From positions 15,472 to 45,018 of the forward strand of contig MNCI01020989.1 in the NCBI GenBank assembly GCA_015680685.1: a stretch of 29,547 nt of DNA. The letters are read 5' to 3'. The stretch's first letter is position 1. Every line of letters begins with the position of its first letter. The DNA is from Gnetum montanum (taxonomy: Eukaryota > Streptophyta > Gnetopsida > Gnetales > Gnetaceae). The notes under the pieces were generated by a model that worked only from the letters and a program-made list of their open reading frames with translations, was not told the origin of the DNA and did not search any database. Position numbers and translations under genes: made by a program. Positions 1 through 10,480 of the stretch are shown here, one piece after another.

Positions 1-20
1 CCACAACTCGCCTTGATTTC

Positions 21-116
21 CGCACAATCATCTAAAATAGTTGTGTAACACTGGCACCCACTGCAATTCTACTTTCTACAACACTCTAGTATTGTTTGCT
101 GCTGCTCCTCCACGCC
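21..116 (+). promoter_or_regulatory. Promoter/5'-UTR-like leader of the XTH-like fragment
   Basis: This stretch leads into the GC-richer coding fragment that follows. Bases 55-109 closely match 17863-17924, sharing the words CAATTCTACTTTC, ACAACACT and a run of GCT triplets. In the distal copy a clear TATAAAA lies about 10 bases before the matching block. Here the equivalent position reads CTAAAA, and about 14 extra bases separate it from the block. I infer a duplicated gene leader, with this copy having lost its TATA box. The role is inferred from position and from the paired copy only. Confidence 0.4.
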
Positions 117-338
117 ATGGGCGTTCCCGGGTTTTGGCAATGGCGGTGTTGGCACCGGCTGCAATTGAGAACTTTTACTGGCGACCGCCACGTCTGGATC
201 GCGGAAGACGGTCAAACTCTGCAACTGGCCATGATGGACAACGTCACAGGCGGTTCCCGCTTCCAGTGCTACACACAGTTTCTGGCCAGGGGCAGTGGCA
301 CCGGTTCATACAAACTTTATGATCTATGGTTACTGTGA
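117..338 (+). pseudogene. XTH-like (glycoside hydrolase family 16) N-terminal fragment
   Basis: This is a short plus-strand reading frame from the ATG at 117 to the TGA at 336-338, clearly richer in GC and CpG than its surroundings. From base 180 it reads GDRHVWIAEDGQTLQL, followed by a DNVTGGSRFQ-like stretch. This resembles the N-terminal beta-strands of plant xyloglucan endotransglucosylase/hydrolases (TWGD..., GQ.L.L.LD..SGSGFQS), which cut and rejoin wall xyloglucan. The neighbouring frame reads ALAPAAIENFY-like sequence just upstream, and a frameshift near 170-180 would join that N-terminus to this frame. The catalytic DEIDFEFLG region is absent and the frame stops early, so this is a broken or single-exon fragment. 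It could instead be an unrelated gene exon; the family call rests on one short motif block. Confidence 0.42.
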
Positions 339-2150
339 TGATAATAAGCTGCGTTTCAATAATCAGCTCTCCCTCAAGATGCGCCCTTCCTTAGCAACAA
401 GTGAAAATGCGGCAAAATATTTGACTTGTTTGAGAAATGACTCCAAAAAAACTCAAAGTTGGGTATATATTAAAATACATCGATATTTTTAATTTGAAGT
501 TTAAACTGGGATTTTTAAAGTAGTATTTTTAAAATCTAGCAATAGATATAAGAAGATGCAAAAGGTGAATCCTAAATCGAAAGAATTGCAATAGAGTTGT
601 GACATATGCAGATGATTCGGAAATAAAAAAGCTGCAATAATTAAAAGAATACAAATGCAAAACAGTAACACTACAATTAGAGAGAAAGCCATGAAACCGA
701 AAGAGTCTTAATTAAAAGAAAAATCCAAAAAATATAAATTATAGCACATCATCACATTTGTTATTTGTAACTTGGAAAAAAAATGACTCTTCTCTATTAA
801 GGACTTGAAGTTGTTTCCTGTGTTTATTATTTTTTAACCGCTTAACTTTTAAAGTTATCTTTCAAAAATCAGTTGAAAAAGGCAATATTTCATAAAAGGC
901 ACAAATACATTAACGTACATACACATGTGCAAATGTTAAAATTGTTATTAAGCATTTCAAAAATCACTTTAACTCAATGTATGAAAAAAGGTTTAAGATA
1001 ACCACAAATACAACATGCACATCACCATCTTCATTGGTAAAAGCTACTTATATTTGTAACTTGGAAATTAAGCAAAGTTCACTTGGAGTTCAAAATAGTC
1101 AAGTTTGATCTTTGAACATAGCAAGTCTTGGAACATGGATAGGTGACATCTGCATCACCATCACCAACACTTCGAAAAATTTTGCTAGTTTTGCCTAAGT
1201 GCTGGTCCAAGCCTCCCAAGGCCATGTTTGATGCCTAAACTAATCCCTAATGGTGTTGTGACAATACCAATGAGCTTATAAGGCCAAAATATGATGTTGA
1301 CTATTAATTAAGAAGGCCAAGAGTCACATTTTGCATTTCATAGTAGTGTTAATGTTGGCATCAATTAGGGAGTTAGAATATTTTCTGAAGTTCTCTTGAA
1401 TTGAGTTTCCATGCTTCTTGGATCTTTGAAATGAATTTGAAATGAGCCATGATGATGTTCTCAAGACCCTAAGGAGGCTACAAACCAAGAGAATGTTTCT
1501 TAATGTTGATCCTAACAACTTGGTAGAAGGATGATGTAGGCATGGTAATAATGACATTGACATTGACAATAGCATCAACATCACTTAAATACAATACAAA
1601 AATTTTGAGTCCTGACTATCAAGACTACCCTTAAACTTGCCAAAATTGCCATTCAGAGTGCTAGAACTAATGTCTTCTAGTCACTAGAGGACCTATGATA
1701 CCAAGATTCATGTTGAGATGTAAGTGAGATGAGCCCTAGAGGTATCAAGAATCATGTTTATAGTGCTGACATTAATGTCAGCATTAGTGTCTTACAACAC
1801 AAAAAAGTCTTGATCTTGGAATCAAACTCCCATATGCTAAAATTTAAAGCTTTTCATGCAAAAAGGAAGTCTCTTGGGATCCTACCATATCAAATTTGAG
1901 GTTGAAATGTAGTTTTGGTAGAGGAGACACGAACGAGATGGTCTAGGGCTATAGCTAATTCAACACTAATGGTCCAAGGGGAATGCTAACATGGAATTTG
2001 CTAGCTTAGGATTCAAGTGTGGTGTTGTACAATGCTCTCCAAGGGAAATATTGTAACAATAATAATGATAAATATGTTTGTTAAGGACTTTTTCTTGGTG
2101 AAAAGGGGAGGAGAAGATAGTATATCCTAAAAATAAAATATACTAAATAA
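339..2150. other. AT-rich intergenic DNA, no gene recognised
   Basis: I see no convincing coding region, RNA gene or LTR in this stretch. Open frames are short and low-complexity. From about 1100 to 2060 the base composition is less extreme, and phrases such as 'gttgagatgtaagtgagatg' and 'gttgaaatgtag' recur loosely. This hints at a very old, unrecognisable repeat. Confidence 0.5.
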
Positions 2151-2157
2151 TAATAAT

Positions 2158-2270
2158 AAGATGTTAGCTTAGTAGTAAGACTATTGGTATAGAAAATTGA
2201 GCTTCTAGGTTCAATTCTAGTGGGCAATGTTAAGTTACTAAAAAAATCTATAAAAAAATTCTAAAACTAG
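2158..2270 (+). mobile_element. tRNA-derived SINE, plus strand
   Basis: A pol III type II internal promoter is visible: a box A-like TTAGCTTAGTAGTAAG at 2164-2179 and a box B-like AGGTTCAATTCTAG at 2207-2220, with normal tRNA-like spacing. A conserved TGGGCAATG-type block follows. The same arrangement occurs in reverse at 3019-3189, which makes this a repeat family and not a single decayed tRNA. The body downstream of box B does not fold as a tRNA acceptor half. Ends are approximate and I found no target-site duplication for this copy. Confidence 0.6.
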
Positions 2271-3002
2271 TGTGGTTGGATAGATCTAAGAGAATATTAG
2301 CAAATGTAAGTAAAACATTAGTTTCTGTTTTAGGTAACTTTTAAACATCTTTTTCTTAAGTTTTGAAATGCAATAAACTTCTATTAGAAGTAGCTTCTAA
2401 CTAGTTTAGCTATATATTATTATAATATATAGCTATATTTTGACTGAGAGGAAATTTTTTGTTTAAGAGAAATTAGTTCTTTTGATTGATTCTTTCTAAG
2501 TCACAAACGAGATGGATATGAGGAAAAAGTTTACATTATCAAGATATATTCATTAGTATAAAGTGTAAATTAGATAACATAGAATATGCCCATCGTTTGT
2601 TCAAATTTTTTGCTTAGACAACTATCCTTGACTCTTCCTCTTGTATTAGAAACTCATTTTCTCTTCTATTTGATGTTATTGACTAACTCTTTGCAGCATA
2701 TTAATTCAATGCAAAGCCTCATGAGTATATTGGACATATATATATGTGTATGTGAACTACAAGGTATGTTTTCTAACTAGTTCATCTCTCAAGTAGTGAA
2801 TCATGTAAATAAATAAGTGATATTCATTTTGTAAATGTAATCCATTTCCTATGAGGGTAAATCCTTCTAATATCTAGTAAAGAACAAAACGAGTGTAAGA
2901 GAATAGATCTTAAAGAAAGTGTCTCTATAAAAGGAATGAAAATAAAAGAAACAAGATCACTATTGTATTCTTTTAGGTGTGTACATCAAGATTATCATTT
3001 TG
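2271..3002. other. AT-rich intergenic DNA, no gene recognised
   Basis: This stretch holds short open frames only, with no recognisable domain. It includes AT-only hairpin-like sequence near 2410-2430. Confidence 0.5.
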
Positions 3003-3018
3003 TCATTATCCATGATTT
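3003..3018. repeat. Target-site duplication of the minus-strand SINE (left copy)
   Basis: The sequence TCATTATCCATGATTT is repeated exactly at 3190-3205 and brackets the SINE. Direct repeats of this length are typical of LINE-driven, target-primed insertion. Confidence 0.75.
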
Positions 3019-3189
3019 GTTTGAGAGTTTGGGGTGGGGGTATAAGGGTAGGAGTTGTTGGAACCTGAAACGTAGGTACACCCCAATATAGATAGTCTAA
3101 ATCGAACTTTATAACTCAGTATTGTCCACTAGAATTGAACTAATGACTTAGAGCTTCCAAATCAAGAGTCTTACCACTAGGCTAATACC
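3019..3189 (-). mobile_element. tRNA-derived SINE, minus strand
   Basis: Read on the minus strand, this starts with a box A-like TTAGCCTAGTGGTAAG (3170-3185) and has a box B-like GTTCAATTCTAG (3129-3140). A tail block follows that resembles the plus-strand copy near 2158-2270 (TAGTGGACAAT against TAGTGGGCAAT). The unit is about 171 bp and is bracketed by identical 16-bp direct repeats, so both ends are well defined. The 3' end lacks an obvious long A-tract. I cannot assign it to a named SINE family. Confidence 0.75.
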
Positions 3190-3205
3190 TCATTATCCAT
3201 GATTT
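3190..3205. repeat. Target-site duplication of the minus-strand SINE (right copy)
   Basis: This is an exact copy of TCATTATCCATGATTT at 3003-3018. Confidence 0.75.
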
Positions 3206-4229
3206 ATGATTAACTTACCTACCTATCTAAAGGCTCTTTCAAAAGTGAAACTCTCAAAAAATATCCTAATCCTTCCTATTTGTTACCACTTTCTATTGTT
3301 GAGTAGAGTATCTATGGCTATATCTCTTGTTTAAACTCCCAAAGTTAGCTATAATCTAATCAACAAGGTATGTATCTTATGCTAAGACTATCGTCCAAGA
3401 ATGATTTGTTGTTCTATCTCTTGCTCTTCATAAGGCTACTACCTCGATGTTACCATTGATGAATGAACTGTAATTTCCTTATTTGAATAGTTGTTCCATT
3501 TTTGAATACTTTAATACCTAAAGCTCCCTCCTTGGACCTAATGTGCTCATGCGATGGATACGCTGACACTTCATTTATCTAGTTATAGTTAGGATCTTTT
3601 TTCTACATAGGTAGACTATGCCCATGGTAGAAACCACAAGGGTGATCATGGCTACCAAGGCTTCTACATTTAGGAGGTTAAGACTACATTTACATGGTAA
3701 TGGCACCACATCACTAAGGGAAAAATATCATTCTTCCATGGGTGATGTTGTTTTTCTAAATATTTCGAAGATCATAGGACCACTAGGATTACTATATTAT
3801 TATTCATCAAGAGTAGGTCCAAGATGGATGATAATTTCACCTTGTACAATGAAACAAATGATCATATTACATTAGTTTTTCACATATGATTATTATCTAA
3901 AAATATTTGAATAAACCCCAAAAATGAAAAATTCAAACTTTCATAAATTGACTTGGAAATGATATTTGAACACCAAACTAATTGAGATAATCATAGATTC
4001 TTAAATGAGCAAGGCTCTAAGAAAATAAATGAGAGGAATAATTGCAAGAATAATAGATCAAGAGCTATAAAAATGTTTAATGTGTTTATAAAAGATGATC
4101 AACCATGACTGTCATTAACATGACAATAAGACCATATTTCAACATGAAATTTATTCACATATATGCTTACACTCAGAATCAAAACATAAGAAACATTTAG
4201 CAATATATAAAGCAAAATCAAAATCATAT
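3206..4229. other. Unassigned DNA left of the LINE fragment
   Basis: I see no recognisable gene. An 85-codon plus-strand open frame at 3618-3875 shows no motif I know and has no supporting context, so I do not call it. The part nearest 4230 may be the decayed 3' portion of the LINE, but no poly-A/T tail or target-site duplication marks its end. Confidence 0.45.
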
Positions 4230-4288
4230 TTTAAAATATTAGAGATAATTATAAATAAAAGGACACTAAAAACCATTATCTAAAAGAC

Positions 4289-4310
4289 CTTTTTTTTTTA
4301 AAAAAAAAAG
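4289..4310. repeat. Perfect T10A10 palindrome
   Basis: Ten T residues are followed directly by ten A residues and bounded by C and G, giving a 22-bp perfect palindrome. It lies within the LINE fragment and probably arose by tract expansion. Confidence 0.8.
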
Positions 4311-4625
4311 CTGAAATTAACTTTTCATTGACTAAAATTATAGCAGGTGAATATTTTAGAAGAAGAGAAACATGATGAATAAATAACTAATCAAGTTTCA
4401 TATGCTTTTTAAAAATAAGTGATTATTCAATTTGATCATAAGCTTTAGAAAAATCCAATTCCAATAACATAAATTCTTGATTAGATTCTTGTACTTAAGA
4501 AAAAGCTTCAATAGTTGTTAAAATGTTATTAAGAAATATCCTACTTGGAAACAATTTATTTTGTTCTCTATTCACAATAGTGTAGATGTTATGTTTATGC
4601 TTAGAAGGCACTATGTAAGTAATAG

Positions 4626-4743
4626 TTTTATAGCTTGCGCTAAGAAAAGTAATATGTCTCCAATTTTTAATAGCTTCCCTTTCTATTCCTTGGTAATATG
4701 AACATTGATAAGTACTAGTTCAATTTTATAGCTTGCGCTAAGA
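4626..4743 (-). repeat. Short direct duplication inside the LINE fragment
   Basis: The 20-mer ttttatagcttgcgctaaga occurs exactly at 4626-4645 and again at 4724-4743, 98 bp apart. Similar flanks (AGTAATAT, GGTAATAT) follow each copy. It covers the codons for the LSASYK motif, so part of the reverse transcriptase is present twice next to the junction with the gypsy element. Confidence 0.75.
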
Positions 4744-5096
4744 TTTTGGTAATATTTTCAGCTCTAAGACTTCTAGTTCAATGGTTTCTGGAGCTTCCAA
4801 CTCTTCCCATTTAATCTTTGGCTCTCTTATATTTTATGAACATGAGAGTTGGTTCTTGATTTTCTCCATTTTATCCATATTATCTATATACACATTTGTG
4901 AAGATCTATATTATTTTCATGCATATTATAGAAATGAGTTGTTATCTGTGGTCAACTACTAGGTGCCTTCTTTTTTTATGGTTGTTGTGTATAAGAATCT
5001 TTGGACACTTATAGATTTAGTAAAACTCTTACATGTCTTGATGTTTGTGCATTTGATTGTCCATATCCTTTATATTTAGTGGTGCCCTATGTTATT

Positions 5097-5480
5097 TTAC
5101 ACAATGCACAAAATCGTCTTCTTCTCTATGTTACTAAATTTATTTTCCTTGAAGAATTCTGAGGAGAGGTTCTTGATTCCTAACTTAGCATTAATTGTAC
5201 TTAGCCAAGCTCTTTCCATAATGATTGGAAAGTCTCCATTGTAATTATCTAAATGAATCACCAGAAAATCTACTGGATATGACCACCCACTAATAGTAGT
5301 CACAATGTTCTCTATCAATCCTATTGAAATAGTGATGAACTAGTTTACATGTTTCAACTTGATATTACAATGTTTAAGTAGAGATAAGTTCCATATTTTG
5401 TACATTTTTTTGGAAACCAAATTTGCACTAGAATCCAAGTTTAACAAAGCTTTATATGTATCATTTCCTACGATTTGTAA
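5097..5480 (-). pseudogene. Element 1 aspartic protease remnant
   Basis: The minus-strand translation has an ALLNLDSSANLVSKKMYK block near 5410-5460. This corresponds to the DLGAS(I/V)N-type active site that Athila/Tat elements use. It is followed by WSYPVDFLVIHLDN and a flap/C-terminal block ending near MERAWLSTINAKLGIK. Together these make a retropepsin fold fragment. The equivalent region of element 3 (about 21590-21990) reads DLGSSVNFLS, YPTNFLVI and IMVRALLSTIDA, so the two are clear homologues. Here the aspartate is displaced or substituted, and stop codons interrupt the frame. In an active element the enzyme would cleave the Gag-Pol polyprotein inside the particle. Confidence 0.75.
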
Positions 5481-5599
5481 CTAGATTAGGACACTTATAA
5501 GATCAAATATTTTCTTAGTAAGATGACTTGCCTTAATATGATCTATAATGACATGGGTTAACATGATAGTTTAAATATTTTGGATTCTTTGGTTTAAAG

Positions 5600-8150
5600 G
5601 TAGCTCAGTAGGAATTCCTTGAGTAATTTGGAAGCATTCCATAATTGAAGGTACCTATGATGGTTTTGGTGGATTGTTAGGCTAGAAGGATAACATTTTT
5701 TGAGGTTTATGCTCAAAAAATTTTGAAACATTATCTATTTACAAGTTTATAGCTCCTATGATATTTTGCTGCTAAGGCTACCAAAAGTTTTCACCTTGCA
5801 TTTTTGGTGTAGGTGGTAAAGAAGTGGAAGCATGGGGTGCATGGTGTTGTAAGAGGTAAGAAGTACATCTAAAGGGAGATTGAAATCATGGAATAGTAGG
5901 TCTATGACATTTGGGATGATAATAATGATGGCAGGATGTGTGAATGGTTGGTGATACTGGTTGTTGGATATAGTACTTGTAAGGGTTTGGCTATTAGTAA
6001 GGGTACTACTACCTTACTGATGGCATCCCCCATGACTATGGGTTATGCCACTACCAATAGTAATCTTGAAGATTAGATGACATTCTACTTGGATAATATT
6101 TTTGGTGGAGTTTCTACCTATAGTTGTCTTGAGAATAAGGCAATCTCCTAAGTGCTTTCCTTTTGAAAAATTTTGGACTTAAGATGTACACCCTAGACTC
6201 TTGCAGGTATGATAAAATTGAGCAGCAATGTTGTGGATAGTTATATTAGCATATGTCATATCTTCATCTTCTAAATCAAAGTTTGCAACCTCTTTCACTA
6301 TTGCAACCTTAAGTTTTTGTTGATAAGAGTCCTTCTACATGTCCTTCTTTCTTCTTTTGTCTCAATCCTTGGATCTTTCTTATCTTATTTTCTCTTCCGC
6401 AATCTTTAATGTTATATAAAACTTCTCATCAAGAGAGTCCCACATCTTGTCTACCTTAGTCAAAATTTCAATAATAGACTTTTGGATCAGCAAGTTCTTG
6501 CTCTACACAACCTCCTCTAATGGTGCTTCATCCTTTAGGTCACAAACATAAATCTCCTTTTTGTAGATGGAGAAGTCTTGATTGTACTTCTATGTACTTT
6601 CTCTTTTCATTAACTCTCTTTGTTCCTCTACTATCTAGTCAATGATTCTTTACAAAATTTCTAACAATCTTCCATGGGCCTTGATCCTAAGAGTTTCCCT
6701 AGTCTTGTTTTTAAATCTGTTTATGATATGGCAAAGCTACACCCATTGAGGGAAATCACGGCTTGGACATCAATGCGGCAAAGAATAGTATCTTCTTAAG
6801 GCTATATCAAGGGATTCATGGTTATCTTGTTTCCATCCTTAAATTTCTTTTCTCAAGTTGGACACCTTATAGAAAGTTTGATACTTATCATTGAAAAACT
6901 CTAGCATCATACTCTATCTTGAATACATTCCAATTCCAAAGACTGGTATCAACTTTCAACTTACTTTATGAGTGTTCTAGGGAATAATTTAAGCTTTTGT
7001 CAATTATTTTTGATATTTTTCAAGGAAGAGACATCATGGAAGGCATGTATATGATACTATAAACTAGCATTGTAACCTCCCTCAAACTTATAAATATTAT
7101 TAATTTCAATCCATTTGATCTGACTATCCCTCTAATGCTTGGTAGGAATGTGAAATACCTCATAGATGTTGATCATGCTTCTTGTAGTAAGTAATGTTTC
7201 ATCATTGACATCTTGTTCATCATGGCCCTTGTCATAGCCATGTGTCCCATAATGTCGCTTACTACACCTTCTTTCTTGATGATGTCCATCTTCTTCTTCT
7301 TTCTCTTTTCTACATTTCGCTCTCCCATCCTTATGATGAGGTCTTCTATTATCTTCACCTCACCTTTGATCATTTTCCTTTCGATTCCAATAATGCTCTA
7401 CCTTGCCAAAGTTAGACAATGAGGAAGATGGTGAGGATGGAGAGCTAGAAGAGTTGTGCTATCTTTCTCTCCTTCTTTAGTCCCCTAGTTATTCTCTAGC
7501 CTAGTGACTAGAATACCTTGGCCTTGAGGTTCTCTTTGTTATCGGTCTAGTTCTCCCCTTGCCTTGGTTAATTACCAAGGTTAAATATAACAATTGGTGG
7601 GTCATGTTATCTCCACTGAAGGAAGGAGGACTTTGGTATTGAAATATACTAAATAGATATTTTGTGTCCTCTTTTTTTGACTATGATGCTAGTGTAATTG
7701 GAACCTTGTTACCCTTGCAGGATTTTTTATGAATCTACATGAGTTCATCTTTTTAAAGTTGGGCCTCTTTTGGTTGATAATCTCTATAGAGGTGATCTAT
7801 TACTCAATAATTTGAGGTTACTACTTCAGGTCCCATCTTTATTAATGTAGCCATGAACATTAATGTAATGGCATAATCAAGTGGCAACACAATGTTTCCC
7901 TTTATGTCTCTCCATAACAATTGGTCATCTTGATAGAGGATGAAAGTAAAGTCCATATAGTATGAATTTAGATGGGTGTAGACCATGTTTAGTTATTGGT
8001 GTACTTCATATAGGTTCTTCTTCAATCTATCATGATGTCTTGTAGTATTATTTGTAGGTGGAGGAAGATATTTTTCACTTTGTTCTTGTAGTATGACTTA
8101 TAAAATATTATTGTTTTTGTAATAATAGTTCATTATATTTCTTTAATGAT
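5600..8150 (-). pseudogene. Element 1 gag remnant
   Basis: Gag would form the intracellular particle that packages element RNA. On the minus strand, about 6730-6970 reads VSNLRKEI.GWKQDNHESLD.ALRRYYSL, then CPSRDFPQW. This is the LR..I..F.Q...ESL..AW.R...L...CP.HG pattern of plant Athila/Tat Gag. Near 6380-6480 there is a KMWDSLDEKFYITLKIAEEK coiled stretch. At 5780-6010 a Tyr/His/Pro-rich linker includes NPYKYYIQQPVSP. Each part has a counterpart in element 2 (14000-14260, 13740-13800, 13130-13330). The N-terminal end is too decayed to place a start. Stops are frequent. Confidence 0.75.
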
Positions 8151-8192
8151 CTTTGTATGATTTGATTATCTTAAATAGTTAACATACAACAA

Positions 8193-8213
8193 GATCCCCA
8201 ACAACAATGTCAA
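8193..8213 (-). promoter_or_regulatory. Element 1 primer-binding site (tRNA-Asp type)
   Basis: On the minus strand this reads TTGACATTGTTGTTGGGGAT immediately after the LTR end. It matches the TTGGCGCCGTTGCCGGGGA primer site of Athila/Tat-lineage elements, with most differences being C to T or G to A. It would have primed minus-strand cDNA synthesis. Confidence 0.75.
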
Positions 8214-8585
8214 TGATGAGTAGTGAGTGTTTCCTAAACCTAACCATACAAATTACGAGTATGTATGCATGATTTGTTCAAATTATATGGAACATTATGT
8301 TAAAAGTATTTTAGATAATTAAGCATGATGTTGGTGGCTATCTTCTCGATCACCACTTATGTAGCATAATGGAGTATAGTTAAGTGTGATAGAGCTGTAA
8401 GATGTTTTTATTTTTATTATTTTTATGATTAAAATATTTAAGATAATAAAATAATTAAAATATTAATTTCTAATTAGCTATGGAACTAAAAGTAATCTAA
8501 ACTAACCTAAATGCAAAGCATGTGTTTCCACTCTCTATTCATATCCTAAACATATACTAACATTGTTAGGTTACCAAGTGGAGAC
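8214..8585 (-). mobile_element. Element 1 5' LTR, 3' half (split)
   Basis: The LTR terminus TGATGAG is visible at 8214-8220, next to the primer-binding site. Sequence then runs like the other LTRs (ACC-TAACCATACAAAT..., then ...GGTTACCAAG) and breaks off at 8585, where a second LTR starts from its terminus. The remainder of this LTR resumes at 16156. Confidence 0.7.
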
Positions 8586-9621
8586 TAAGGAGTAGCACGT
8601 ACCCCTATGCCAAACTATACAAATCACAAGCATTCACACATGATCTAGTCAAATTCTATGGATGGGACTAGTTATGGCATCTAGATTGTTAAGCATTGAT
8701 CGTAGAACACTACCTTCCTACTTGGACTAGTGATAGCTTTGTCACATACAATTTAGTCCAAAGTAAGGCATATGATAATTGATATTGTTAGGCCCTGATT
8801 ACTTCTAGTGATAAACATAATTGGGGATGAAATTTAATCCTAAGTCTAAGTAATGATGGCAATGTAAATCTACTCTAGCCTAGGGTGATGAGCATCTGGT
8901 CCTGTCTTACCATATATGCCTTGGGCTCATGTAACTATTACTAGTTTACTAAGTGTTATGCTACTAGGCAAACCAAGCAATAACACTACTAGGATTACCA
9001 AACAATTACACTTAAATTCTCAAAACCAGTCATACTCATTCTACTTTACTAATGAACAAGTAAAGCAAAGTACTTGGAAATGTAAATGATTAAACTAAGG
9101 AAATAGTAAAAATTATGCTAAGTAAAATAATAAAGATCAGTGGATGCTACAATGATGAAAAGTAATCTTGATCTTTATTTTTGAACATGAAATGTGTCCA
9201 AGTACCCTTCTCTCAAATAAAGATTCCATAAAACTACTAAACACCATACTGGAAGCATTCACTCTATTGCTAAAAATATAGAAACAAACTACAAGAATCT
9301 CCTTAAGGGTGGAACAAAACTTCTTCAAATCATGTGCCCAAGTGTTGTATTTCTAGGCAAGCACACATCCTTTGATATTTAATATTCAATAATGTAGCAT
9401 GTACTCTAATATCAGATATGTGATATCATAGCTCTACTATGTGCTATCATAGTTGATCAAAAATTTCCTTTTCTTAAAACAAATGTGACATAGCATCTAC
9501 AACATCACAAATGTGATGTAGCATCTACAATGTAGAAGCCAACTAGGATGTACTAATAGGGATGCTATAGTGGAGGTGTGATGTAGCATCTACATTATCT
9601 TAGCTAACTGATGATTCATCA
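8586..9621 (-). mobile_element. Element 2 3' LTR (LTR A)
   Basis: The low-coordinate end is a decayed TGATGAG (taaggag, 8586-8592) followed by the family landmark GTACCCCTA. The high-coordinate end is TTCATCA (9615-9621), followed by the polypurine complement TACCCCCACAAC. Long blocks in 8640-9180 match 15180-15740 of LTR B, for example aataacactactaggattac. The TATA box seen in the sister LTRs has decayed here to TAGAAATAC, near 9350. Confidence 0.8.
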
Positions 9622-9634
9622 TACCCCCACAACT
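9622..9634 (-). promoter_or_regulatory. Element 2 polypurine tract
   Basis: The minus strand reads AGTTGTGGGGGTA directly before the 3' LTR. The same motif precedes LTR C and, with one or two changes, LTR D. This is the plus-strand priming site of an LTR retrotransposon. Confidence 0.75.
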
Positions 9635-10480
9635 AACTAAAAACTCCTCCTCAAGTTAACAAGGTAGAATTGAGCTTTGTTTACAAAATTGAAAAGATAC
9701 GAGATTATTGACTAACTCTAACTACTAACTCTAAGTGTCATAATGGTGTGTATAAAAAATGACATAGTTACATTATAAAATAGAAACAAAATCTAAGGTT
9801 GCTTAATGTAGTTCATATTTTAGGTGGTGCTGGCTCTTCCATCAGTTTCTTCCTTTGTTGTCAGGCTTCTAGAATTGATATTTATTTAGGAGCACCTAAA
9901 TTTTTTCCTCTTCTATCCTTATGTTATTTTCCATCTACTTCCTCTATACTTAGTATGACACAAAGACTCCAATTTTTACTATAGCCTCAGCCTATTTGTT
10001 CTACCATAATTGGTAGGTTTCTCCTAAGTTCCATTCATCGTTTTTGGTTAGTATGGGCCATAACGGCGATGCTTGGAGTTGCATCTTTACAACTTCCATG
10101 TTGTGAAGGTCCTCCTTCTAGTGGTCTCTTTGGGTCCATATGTAATCAAAAAGGGTTTGAAATTTTTAGTGTATTTCTATCAAGTCATAGTACTTTTCTA
10201 CCTTGCTCATACCCTTGGTTAGATCAAGTTCCTGTCATATTATGATTGTAGAGTTAGAAAAATTTGCTAAAAAGAAACCCCTTAGGTATTATATCTTTTA
10301 GTTACTTATGGCCTTCTATTATTTTCCTTGCTTATTATGGCCTAAATTAGTTGGTATGATTTATTAAGAGCAAGATCTAAATCTTTCTAGTCTTGGTTTG
10401 ATTGATTAACTTTACGGTTCTTATTATCTCTTTGTACTTACCCTTTATAATATCTTCTAGGTGTTAGGAATTTGTGGCTC
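9635..10480 (-). pseudogene. Element 2 remnant of the extra 3' ORF
   Basis: The minus-strand translation near 10050-10260 keeps a coding-like, coiled-coil-like stretch (ELDLTKGMSKVEKYYDLIEI, then a block rich in Q, W, K and E). Its position, just inside the polypurine tract, is the same as the coiled-coil end of the long ORF in element 4 (24060-26669). DNA at 9810-9870 also resembles 23820-23875. The domain part of that ORF is missing here. Confidence 0.5.

Larger units (their letters stand above)
4230..4757 (-). pseudogene. Plant L1-type LINE reverse-transcriptase fragment
   Basis: The minus-strand translation shows the ordered landmarks of a non-LTR retrotransposon reverse transcriptase. 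A NWRHITFLSASYK-like block comes first, then IVNREQNKLFPSRIFLNNIL. A LELDFSKAYDQIE block carries the first catalytic aspartate, and SLLLKYSPAIILVNEK follows. A degraded counterpart of the RQGCPLSPYLF block lies near 4250-4290. Stop codons and frameshifts are scattered, so it is dead. The endonuclease domain, expected further right, is missing: Ty3/gypsy protease-region sequence begins at about 4757. This fits 5' truncation, which is usual for LINEs, or a recombination junction. The YADD catalytic block is not visible. Confidence 0.8.
4757..8213 (-). mobile_element. Element 1: Ty3/gypsy internal region (gag and protease), 3' part lost
   Basis: Reading leftward from the primer-binding site, this interval holds a 5' leader, gag, protease and the protease-RT linker. 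It stops at the LINE junction near 4757. Bases 4757-5060 align by eye with 21225-21540 of element 3; they share ttccaactctt and gtcaactactaggtgcc-type words. Reverse transcriptase, RNase H, integrase and the 3' LTR are not present to the left. Its 5' LTR is split into 8214-8585 and 16156-~16560 by insertion of element 2. Confidence 0.75.

Noticed and set aside
2164-2220. Possible tRNA gene (box A and box B at tRNA spacing)
   Set aside because: No acceptor or T-arm pairing is evident, and a second, reverse copy with a target-site duplication shows that it is a SINE.
3618-3875. 85-codon plus-strand open frame
   Set aside because: It has no recognisable motif, no supporting neighbours and low-complexity composition; chance is sufficient.
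7213-7422. Plus-strand open frame of hydrophobic residues
   Set aside because: It lies antisense to the gag remnant and reflects T-rich codons there.
9461-9600. Repeated 'gatgtagcatctacaa' words suggesting a tandem array or CRISPR
   Set aside because: The words are irregularly spaced and occur at the same place in LTR B; they are part of the LTR.
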